Of a stretch of DNA of 25,608 bases, positions 17,301 to 23,336 are shown piece after piece; position 1 is the first letter of the stretch, and the number at the start of each line of letters is the position of its first letter. The notes under the pieces were generated by a model, which was not told the origin of the DNA, did no database searches, and worked only from the letters and a program-made list of their open reading frames with translations. Source of the DNA: an uncultured Collinsella sp. (lineage in GTDB: Bacteria; Actinomycetota; Coriobacteriia; Coriobacteriales; Coriobacteriaceae); NCBI GenBank assembly GCA_900549345.1, contig UROC01000022.1, positions 1-25,608 on the forward strand. Reading direction: 5' to 3'. Both the position numbers and the translations under genes were made by a program.

Positions 17301-18482
17301 GAGCGCACCCTTGGATGCATCCCACGAAAACAGCTCGCAATGGGTCGACTTATCAATATTCTTCTTGCCGTAGGGTGCCGAGACCACGATGGCGAGGTCA
17401 TCGCAAAAATCGCGATCGAGGTCGCCGGCCGCTAGCGAAACGACAGGAGCTGACTGAAGCTGCGTCCAGGAGTCGTTCCCGCCCTTGTTGTGCGTGGTGT
17501 AGTCCGCGGCGTTACCGGCATCGATCTTGACGACGCTTTGCTTCCAGTTGCCGCCCTCCAAGTCATACATGTCGACTACAGCCTTGCGCACGCCGTTCTC
17601 GTCGACATAGCAGCCCGCGTAGACAAAAAGCTCGTCGACGCCGTCGCCATCGACATCGCCCGCCTCGACATCAAAGACGGCGTCGTGCTCTTGCAGGTAA
17701 CCGGCATCCAGGTACTTAAAACGGCCTTCGTACATCATATTAGTGTTGACCGTCACCGGCAGGTGTGTGTCGAGAGTGCGCGTACGCCCGTTGCTAAACG
17801 AGTAGAGGACCAGCTCAACCTTTCCGGCGTATGACTTGCCGTCAATCGTCGTGGAGGAACTGTCGCCGTAGGCACGGAGCTCGGCAACGCGGCTCTTTTT
17901 GCCCGTGCTGGCGTCGCTGCAGAACTCAACACTCGTGGCGTGAATGCCCGAGAAACCGTTGTTGTCGTTGGCGAGTACTGTTGAGGACTCATTGTTGCTT
18001 AGGTACGACCAGGTGCCGCCACCGTAGTCGCTATGCTTGTAGAGATCGCTGTTCGTATCGAAGTTGTTGACGTTTTGCCAGAACTTTGCGGCGCCCCACA
18101 CACTTCCATAGCCATCGGTGAGTTTGCTGCTGCCGCCAATGTCACCGCGCTCGACGTTCTCGAGCTTGTCGCGCAGAGTGTAGCGATTGCCATGGCTACC
18201 GTTAGCTGCCATATAGACCTCGCTGCGCGTGGCAAACGTCGTGGGGGTATCAGTGGAATAGGGGCCAACGGTATCGGCCGGAATGTCCTCGCTCGTGCCC
18301 AGACCCAGGGCTTGATAATCCTGCTCGGTCATATCGGTGATTGCGGGCGCGTCTGCCGCCTGGGCAACCTGGGGCGTGGCCGTGAAGCAGGCGACGCTCG
18401 TGGCGATCAACGCAGCAAGCGCCGCCGTCCCAACAAGTGGGATTTTCGACAGCCTACGGATACGGGGGTGTGGAACGTACAT
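14394..18482 (-). CDS. Large sortase-anchored surface protein with FG-GAP/VCBS-like, FN3 and Ig-like regions
   Basis: A 1362-aa secreted protein. A basic N-region and hydrophobic core (~8-42) end at AQA/AD, a signal peptidase I site. The C-terminus has the sorting signal LANTG (1326-1330), a hydrophobic span and KRRKNH, so it is wall-anchored by a sortase. Residues ~265-370 hold two FG-GAP/VCBS-like loops (GDVDGDGVDELFVYAG; AAGDLDRDFCDDLAIV), and weaker ones occur near 528 and 671. Residues ~735-990 are rich in alternating polar/apolar beta strands. An FN3 domain spans ~1022-1121 and an Ig-like segment ~1125-1245, followed by a Pro/Thr/Lys wall spacer. The ATG at 18482 has GCGAGG upstream; the frame's earlier ATG (18518) has none. 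It is likely an adhesin or binding protein. Ligand unknown. Confidence 0.88.
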   Translation of the reverse strand: MYVPHPRIRRLSKIPLVGTAALAALIATSVACFTATPQVAQAADAPAITDMTEQDYQALGLGTSEDIPADTVGPYSTDTPTTFATRSEVYMAANGSHGNRYTLRDKLENVERGDIGGSSKLTDGYGSVWGAAKFWQNVNNFDTNSDLYKHSDYGGGTWSYLSNNESSTVLANDNNGFSGIHATSVEFCSDASTGKKSRVAELRAYGDSSSTTIDGKSYAGKVELVLYSFSNGRTRTLDTHLPVTVNTNMMYEGRFKYLDAGYLQEHDAVFDVEAGDVDGDGVDELFVYAGCYVDENGVRKAVVDMYDLEGGNWKQSVVKIDAGNAADYTTHNKGGNDSWTQLQSAPVVSLAAGDLDRDFCDDLAIVVSAPYGKKNIDKSTHCELFSWDASKGALVHVDALGDAGAISLSANGKTMVAANATFGTFAAYDEEGKKTGETVTGLILAGYDWQRSAFDYGASDGSKGLYGALYRYAYFDSESGEFKLSDCKEYRDGLLASYGLMHVPNSAWKDSAQDKRYPCTLAPIALATANLDGLSEQLAVDEVLVGGDVFRDFACNTAQSGAQGLGSMVGTMSMSGQQYNSSNKHDHKGIEQVWISDVKAGSVSGSDRYNESFIAVVGKHRDEDLRKNDDYYWMTASHFSLDENGKVRRGEEQVISESNRRGTTYGTFISLALPDVDNDSVKITYKDRYKVYTNPRVLAVLQDAPYVEDLEQAYGYLVLGGTSYGEEKGTGTSQGYTIGAELGVAVEVQTGPPLVAMNASVDFAAEGCYDYRSERTVSASVSYESHAGEGDKAVLYTIPMVYYEYEIENEETGGKGVMAAPVSLGAQTSVVNVEAYDRIAKQHNMTPLSYFLTNRSGEPGTYQTTLNGETPVGDSFGLGKPGVTRAYTHDGFNGAAAQSGASIEQTIEVEEGKEQELELGLTLNGSVVMGAKLAKHELFGGLCFGANAGFTTGNSSSESTEYGGTVDNLPEAAQGKYGFVWRLGVNAVDVDKFEADSGDKLGTKDTDQFWIVGYDVKDAEMPEAPAVTGFTANAVDSTSVTFSWDDVLANKSGFSYGVGMLQSNAADAVVNSWKIADNTQTSLKWDGLQPNTEYRFAIAAVKNGSTTETGIRSAIITVKTMPDGMTMTVSGPAADAAEGSDLGYDSSVERTAGSHLTLSAIGHVKQLGADDSETGLAPTYMWYRKGRGETEFKLVGADGNLAAGTASKLEIDLTADDDSAQYYCHVGYNDVGLDTGTTLVNIEAEETAPTTVNATPIRTRRLFSQASAGAKKFLDHTLVNTAGPTDSEGSKDPETPETPTNPDKPKSDNGAKTDTKVKTTTTAKNLANTGDQTFALVATAAAAGIILVAIALVMLAKRRKNH

Positions 18483-18603
18483 GAGGGACCTCGCTTTACT
18501 CGAGTGGAGTGGACTCATTTTTGCAAATGATACGTCCGATGCCCGATATCACGTGTCTCATTTTCGCCAACGGCGTGTCTCATTTTTGAGAATCCGAGAT
18601 GCC
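18483..18603 (-). promoter_or_regulatory. Upstream region of the surface protein gene with phased CTCATTTT repeats
   Basis: CTCATTTT occurs at 18514, 18557 and 18579, spacings of 43 and 22 bp (close to two helical turns per step). The last two lie in the longer repeat CGTGTCTCATTTT (18552-18564 and 18574-18586). No strong promoter is visible; TTGGCG and TATCGG on the minus strand, 16 bp apart, are a weak candidate. Confidence 0.35.
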
Positions 18604-19053
18604 GCGGAAATCTTATCCCAGCTCAAAGGCCATTTCTGGGATGTATTTTCCGTCGAGTGCCTCATCGGGAAACTGCATCCCATTTCAAGCGTCGATTCTG
18701 GGACGCACTTTCCCCTTAGACCCTCAACCGGAAACCGCATCCCACTTTGAGCGCAAATTCCGGGATGCATTTTCCGCTTGAGCCTCATTGGGAAACGGCG
18801 TCCCACTTTGAGGGCTGATTGTGGGATGCATTTTCCGGTTTTGCTCTCATTGGGAAAATGCATCCCGTTTCTTGACCGAATAATGGGACGCAATTTCCCG
18901 TTGGAACGCCTTTGGGAAAGTGTGTCCCACTTCGAACGCCCAGAGTGGGACGCACTTTCCGCAAAGCGCCTCAACGGGAAACTACGTCCCATTCCAAAGG
19001 CAAATTCCGGGACGCATTTTCCGAAAGCCTGCCCATCCGGAAAGCCCGTCCCA
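18604..19053. repeat. 62-bp-period array of alternating inverted 16-17-nt repeats
   Basis: About fifteen repeats alternate in orientation. The forward form (TGGGAYGCAYTTTCCG) starts at 18637, 18699, 18761, 18822, 18884, 18946 and 19008. The reverse form (YGGGAAACNGCRTCCCA) starts at ~18604 (degenerate), 18666, 18728, 18789, 18851, 18913, 18975 and 19037. The period is 61-62 bp. Forward-to-reverse gaps are about 13 nt and reverse-to-forward gaps about 16 nt, with variable sequence. Each repeat can pair with either neighbour. The period is not a multiple of 3, so it is not a coding repeat. It lies upstream of the surface protein gene. Confidence 0.9.
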
Positions 19054-19112
19054 CTTTGGACGCATCCGGGCACGGAACCATCGACCTATCAGGCCTCCCA
19101 TCAATAAAGAGG

Positions 19113-19241
19113 CGTCCTCCCGGACGGCGGGGCACGAAGTTCATCGCAAGTTCCGCACGCAAAGAAGGCCACTTAATGTGGCCTTCGTCTTGCGCAGGAC
19201 TGTAGAGCAGGGAACTTCGTGCCCCGACGCCCGGGAGGACG
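19113..19241 (+). repeat. Structured palindromic element, copy B
   Basis: A 129-bp element with 30-nt outer arms (19113-19142 and 19212-19241) pairing with two mismatches, and an inner 9-bp hairpin GAAGGCCAC / GTGGCCTTC (19164-19172 with 19178-19186, loop TTAAT). CGCAA/TTGCG extends the inner stem. Core segments TTCATCGCAAGTTCCGCAC (after the left arm), GCAGGACTG (19194-19202) and GAGCAGGGAAC (19205-19215) match copy A, which is in the opposite orientation. It lies between the 62-bp array and the 3' end of the flavodoxin gene. Confidence 0.85.
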
Positions 19242-19283
19242 TTACATTTAGAAAGATGGGCCGACCGCCGTCAGCGATGGGAG

Positions 19284-19835
19284 CTACTCCCCCAACACGG
19301 CCTTTTTGGCGGCTGCAGCCATGTTGTCCAGATCTTCCTTGGTGGGATGGTCCTTCGCGGCAACCCAGTTGTCGAGCAGCATCTTAAATCGGGCGTTGTC
19401 GGGATCTTGCTCGAGCATGGCCTCGTAGCGCTGTTTGACCGCAGGGCCCATCTTACCCTGACACATCGCCCAGCCCGCAAGCTCGGCATCCACGGCCAGA
19501 TTGGAAGTTACGCGGTCGATAATCTGCTGGTAATAGCTCTGGTCGGCCCCAAAGCCGCAGGTGCCAAACAGGAACACGCGCTTGCCGTGCAAGGCAGAGA
19601 GCAACGCCGCGACCGAAGGCGTGCACGCGCCCTTGTCGCACCAAAAACCGACGAGCACCATGTCGGCCGCGCAGGCCCCCTGCGCCTCGAGCGCAACCTG
19701 ATCTGCATCCGCATCGTCGCTCAACGCCGCGGCATGGACAAACTCAACGCCCGCAGCCTGCAGAGCGCGCTTGATCGCACCCGAAACCATCCTGGTATTA
19801 CCGCTCTTGCTGTTAACCACCAAAGAGCACGTCAT
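19284..19835 (-). CDS. Flavodoxin family protein
   Basis: A 183-aa cytoplasmic flavodoxin-like protein. The N-terminal strand and FMN phosphate loop are visible (LVVNSKSGNTRMV, residues ~5-17, matching the S/T-x-S/T-G-N-T pattern). A second flavin-contact loop GFWCDKGACTPS (~63-74) and LFGTCGFGADQ (~90-100) follow. The last ~50 residues (QRYEAMLEQDPDNARFKMLL onward) form a helical extension beyond the core flavodoxin fold. It may carry electrons to a reductase, but no partner is next to it. The ATG at 19835 and a GTG at 19841 are both possible; GAGG is 10 bp from the ATG and only 4 bp from the GTG. The 347-bp gap upstream is AT-rich and shared with the divergent ATPase gene. Confidence 0.82.
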   Translation of the reverse strand: MTCSLVVNSKSGNTRMVSGAIKRALQAAGVEFVHAAALSDDADADQVALEAQGACAADMVLVGFWCDKGACTPSVAALLSALHGKRVFLFGTCGFGADQSYYQQIIDRVTSNLAVDAELAGWAMCQGKMGPAVKQRYEAMLEQDPDNARFKMLLDNWVAAKDHPTKEDLDNMAAAAKKAVLGE

Positions 19836-19999
19836 AGTCACGTTGCCTCGTTTCCCCCAAAACTAAAGCCACTAATGCAATTTATTAGATGAATATCTTA
19901 GTACTAACGTAACAGATGTAAACCACCGTCTGTCGATTGGCGACGCAGACGACATCTTTGGACAGATTTCGAACAGTATGTACTTCGGATTGAAACCGC

Positions 20000-20137
20000 C
20001 GCAGAACGTTTCACGAATGGCCGAAAAAATGTTTCACAAAACGCCGTCAAATTGTTTCATATAATATCGTCAATTTGTTTCACGAAATACCGTCAAATTG
20101 TGTCATGGTTTTTCGTCAAAATGTTTTACGCGCTGGT
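20000..20137. repeat. Six tandem 23-bp repeats upstream of the ATPase gene
   Basis: Six units of exactly 23 bp start at 20000, 20023, 20046, 20069, 20092 and 20115, with consensus near GTCAAAWTGTTTCACRAAA followed by YRCC. TGTTTCA-like cores are best kept and the third to fifth units match most closely. The last unit reaches the likely -35 region of the downstream gene. They resemble a multimeric operator. The rest of the gap (19836-19999) is AT-rich and shows only a short CGTCTG/CAGACG inverted repeat. Confidence 0.85.
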
Positions 20138-20144
20138 AAGATGC

Positions 20145-20150
20145 TATAAA
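20145..20150 (+). promoter_or_regulatory. -10 box of the ATPase gene
   Basis: TATAAA lies 33 bp before the chosen start codon and about 17 bp after TGTTTT in the last 23-bp repeat. A regulator bound to the repeats would overlap this promoter. Confidence 0.4.
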
Positions 20151-20182
20151 ACAAAATGTTTCTCTGAATGGCGGGAAGTACG

Positions 20183-21448
20183 ATGACTAGGTATATGAGT
20201 AGATGTATCGATCGCTCAATCGAACGCGATCTTGGCATTTTTGGTGCCGTGCTCATTCAGGGACCGAAGTGGTGCGGAAAGACGACTACGGCCCAGCGAT
20301 TCGCAGAATCATCGCTGTCTCTCTCCGACCCTGCCGGAGACTTTGCCGCACTGCAGCTTGCCAGGATCGACCCAGCTCAAGCAATAGTCGGCGCAACGCC
20401 GAGACTCATCGATGAGTGGCAGGAAGAGCCAAAACTGTGGGACGCAATACGTTTCGAATGCGATCGTCGGGCCGGTAAGCCAGGGCAGTTTTTGCTTACG
20501 GGGTCAGCAACACCAAACGACGCCGACCAACCGATGCACAGCGGCATCGGGCGCATATCACGCTTACGCATGGAAACAATGACTCTGGCCGAACTCGGAG
20601 TTTCCTCAGGGGCGGTCTCGCTCGAATCGCTGCTTAACGGATGCCCCATCAAAGCGGCACTTGGATCCATCAACGGCATCGCCGATATCGCCGATTTGCT
20701 ATGTCGTGGTGGTTGGCCTCAGGCGGTTGGCAAGACGACTGCCGATGCAATGCGTATATCCGCTGCCTACATCGACGGTGTCTGCGAATCGGATGTTTCG
20801 AGGGTTGACGGCGTGAAGCGTGACCCAGAGAAAGTCAGGGCTCTTCTGTCTTCGCTTGCGCGCAACGAATCCACTCTTGCCGGCGAAAAGTCTCTTGAGA
20901 AAGACCTCGGCGGTGAGGTATCGAGAAGTACGCTGCGGCGCTATACGGATGCCTTGCGCAGAATACACATCATCGATGATATCCCGGCTTGGCATCCGGC
21001 GCTCAGGTCTCCGGTAAAGCTGCGGCAAAGTGCAAAAAGGCACCTCGCCGACCCTTCGCTTGCCGTCGCACTGCTCGGAGCAAATCCAGAGTCATTGGCA
21101 TCCGACCCGAAGACGCTGGGACTGCTCTTCGAATCCCTCGTCCTGCACGACCTTAAGGTCTATGCAGCCGCAAATGACTCATCGGTGTCCCACTACCATG
21201 ACGCCGACGATCTCGAGGTCGATGCCGTTATACACAGGCGCGATGGAACTTGGATTGCCGTGGAAATAAAACTCGGAAGTCCGCAGATCCCCGAGGCATC
21301 TGCAAACCTGCTTCGACTCGAGCGCAAACTTGTCGAGCGTGGCGAGAGACCGCCCGCGGCCAAGCTCATCGTCATCGGGTTCGGCACGCCAGCCCATACA
21401 ACGCCCGAGGGCATTATCGTTGCCCCCGTTGACACACTCGCGCCCTAG
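20183..21448 (+). CDS. AAA family ATPase with DUF4143 C-terminal domain
   Basis: A 421-aa protein of the COG1373-like predicted ATPase group. The Walker A motif is GPKWCGKTT (27-35), Walker B is LIDEW (75-79) and a sensor LLTGS lies at 104-108. A central helical/winged part (~210-270) precedes the DUF4143 region (~270-365). Its LFESLV...DLEVDAVI...WIAVEIKLG pattern (Glu317, Asp347, Glu361, Lys363) matches a PD-(D/E)xK nuclease-like core. The biological role of this family is not settled; defence, mobile-element and toxin links have been suggested. ATG 20183 was chosen for GGGAAG upstream; ATG 20168 is in frame but lacks a site. The gene stands alone between convergent ABC genes and the flavodoxin gene, and its base and codon use look less GC-rich than the neighbours, consistent with transfer. 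Confidence 0.85.
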   Translation: MTRYMSRCIDRSIERDLGIFGAVLIQGPKWCGKTTTAQRFAESSLSLSDPAGDFAALQLARIDPAQAIVGATPRLIDEWQEEPKLWDAIRFECDRRAGKPGQFLLTGSATPNDADQPMHSGIGRISRLRMETMTLAELGVSSGAVSLESLLNGCPIKAALGSINGIADIADLLCRGGWPQAVGKTTADAMRISAAYIDGVCESDVSRVDGVKRDPEKVRALLSSLARNESTLAGEKSLEKDLGGEVSRSTLRRYTDALRRIHIIDDIPAWHPALRSPVKLRQSAKRHLADPSLAVALLGANPESLASDPKTLGLLFESLVLHDLKVYAAANDSSVSHYHDADDLEVDAVIHRRDGTWIAVEIKLGSPQIPEASANLLRLERKLVERGERPPAAKLIVIGFGTPAHTTPEGIIVAPVDTLAP

Positions 21449-21476
21449 CGCTGCATTACATGCCCCACGGGCTTGC

Positions 21477-23336
21477 TCACTGGGCGAATTGGCTGCGGTA
21501 GAGCTCGGCGTAGAAGCCGTCTGCCGCTAGCAGCTCGTCGTGCGTGCCGCGCTCGATAATCCGTCCGTCGCGCATCACCAGAATGCAGTCGGCATTGCGG
21601 ATCGTCGACAGGCGATGCGCCACCACAAAACTTGTGCGGCCAGCCATGAGCTCGTCGAATGCCGCCTGCACCTGCAGCTCGGTGCGGGTATCGATGCTCG
21701 AGGTCGCCTCGTCCAGCAGCAAGATCGCCGGGTCGGTGAGCATGACGCGCGCGATGCACAGCAGCTGTTTTTGACCCTGGCTAAACGTGCCGCCGTCCTC
21801 GCCGATCACCGTATCGTAGCCGCCTGGCAGCTGCACGATAAACTTGTGCGCATGCGCGCGCTTGGCCGCCTCGATAACCTGTTCGCGTGTGGCATCGGGA
21901 CAACCGTAAGCGATGTTTTCCGCCACCGTGCCTTCGAACAGCCAAGTGTCCTGCAGCACCATGCCAAAGGCACGGCGCAGGCTTGCGCGCGTATAGTCAC
22001 GCGAGGAACGGCCATCGACCATGATGCGACCGGCATCGATATCGTAGAACCGCAACAGCAAGTTGATGAGCGTTGTCTTGCCGCAGCCCGTGGGGCCAAC
22101 GAGGGCAAAGCGCATGCCGGGCTTAGCCTCGATGCAGATGTCCTGCAGCAGCTTGCGGTCGGGCACGTAGCTAAAGTCCACATGCTCAAAGGCGACCTCG
22201 CCCTGCGGGGCGGCAAGTTCCACGGCATCTGGCGCATCGGGCTCTTGCTCGCGGGCATCGAGCAACGCAAACATGCGGCGCGCCGAGGCGTACGCGGTCT
22301 GGATTTGCGTAATGACGTTGGTGACCTCGTTGAACGGCTTGGTGTACTGGTTGGCGTAGGACAGGAAAATCTGCACGCCGCCCACCGTGAGCGCCGCAGG
22401 CACGCCCGTGACCACGCCCACGCAGCCGATCACAGCGACCACGGCATAGATGATGTTGTTGATAAAACGCGTGCCGGGGTTGGAGAGCGAACCCATAAAC
22501 TGCGCGCGCTCGCCCGCGGTGTAAAGCTCGGCATTGAGGGCATCGAAGCGCTGCTGGGCGTTGGGACCATAGGCAAAGGCGTCGACAAGCTTCTGCTCGC
22601 CTACGTACTCCTCGATATGACCACCGAGCTGCCCTTGAATACGCTGCTGCGCCGTAAAGCTCTTGTTGGAGAGCTTGGCGATGGCGCCGGCCGCAAAGAT
22701 GGAGAGCGGCGTGACGAGCACCACCACGAGCGTCATGGTCAGGTTAATGGAGAGCATAAACGCGAGCGTGCCCACGATGGTGATGACGCCGGTAAAGAGC
22801 TGGGTAAAGCCCTGCAGCAGACCGTCGCCGACCTGGTCGACGTCGTTGACCACGCGGCTCATAAGGTCGCCGTGGGCATGGCTGTCGACAAAGCTGAGCG
22901 GCATGCGGCTGAGCTTGTCGCTCGCCTCCACGCGCATGTCGCGCACCGTTTCGTAGGACAGGCGGTTGACGCAGTAGCCCTGCAGCCACTGGAAGGCCGC
23001 AGCACCCATCACGACAATCGCGAGTTTGGTAACGAGCGGCAGCAGCGCATCGAAGTCCACCTGCCCGGTGGCAACGATGAGGTCGATGCCCTCACCAATG
23101 AGGATGGGCGTGTAGAGCTGCAGAATCACCGAGATGGCGGCGCTCACAAACGACGCCGTAAACGAAATACGGTGCGGGCGAACATAGCCCAGCAGGCGGC
23201 GCGTCACCGCGCCCACGGGATAGCGCTCGGGATCACCGGGTTGGCGCGGGCCGTCGCCCAGGTCGTTGAGGTTATCGTTGCCGGACACATTAGCGGTCAT
23301 CGTGGCGACCGAACCGGAAGAAGTATACGGGTTCAT
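21477..23336 (-). CDS. ABC exporter half-transporter, catalytically consensus subunit
   Basis: A 619-aa fusion of a six-helix membrane domain (~50-360) and an ATPase domain (~380-610). Walker A is GPTGCGKT (414-421), Walker B is ILLLDE with catalytic Glu543, and the H-loop is AHRLS (His574). The signature is FSQGQ (518-522) instead of LSGGQ. It begins directly after the TAG of the upstream half-transporter, and its ribosome site (AAGGAGG) is inside that gene, so translation is coupled and the two surely form a heterodimer. The family exports drugs, lipids or peptides; the cargo is unknown. The N-terminal ~40 residues are polar. No terminator is obvious in the 28 bp before the convergent ATPase gene. 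Confidence 0.92.
   Translation of the reverse strand: MNPYTSSGSVATMTANVSGNDNLNDLGDGPRQPGDPERYPVGAVTRRLLGYVRPHRISFTASFVSAAISVILQLYTPILIGEGIDLIVATGQVDFDALLPLVTKLAIVVMGAAAFQWLQGYCVNRLSYETVRDMRVEASDKLSRMPLSFVDSHAHGDLMSRVVNDVDQVGDGLLQGFTQLFTGVITIVGTLAFMLSINLTMTLVVVLVTPLSIFAAGAIAKLSNKSFTAQQRIQGQLGGHIEEYVGEQKLVDAFAYGPNAQQRFDALNAELYTAGERAQFMGSLSNPGTRFINNIIYAVVAVIGCVGVVTGVPAALTVGGVQIFLSYANQYTKPFNEVTNVITQIQTAYASARRMFALLDAREQEPDAPDAVELAAPQGEVAFEHVDFSYVPDRKLLQDICIEAKPGMRFALVGPTGCGKTTLINLLLRFYDIDAGRIMVDGRSSRDYTRASLRRAFGMVLQDTWLFEGTVAENIAYGCPDATREQVIEAAKRAHAHKFIVQLPGGYDTVIGEDGGTFSQGQKQLLCIARVMLTDPAILLLDEATSSIDTRTELQVQAAFDELMAGRTSFVVAHRLSTIRNADCILVMRDGRIIERGTHDELLAADGFYAELYRSQFAQ

Noticed and set aside
18604..19053. 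CRISPR array
   Set aside because: Repeats alternate in orientation, spacers are only ~13 and ~16 nt, and no cas genes are present.
18558..19073. A 171-codon open frame on the minus strand across the repeat array
   Set aside because: The 62-bp period shifts the reading frame every unit, several frames are open at once, and no ribosome site is visible; the openness comes from the repeat composition.
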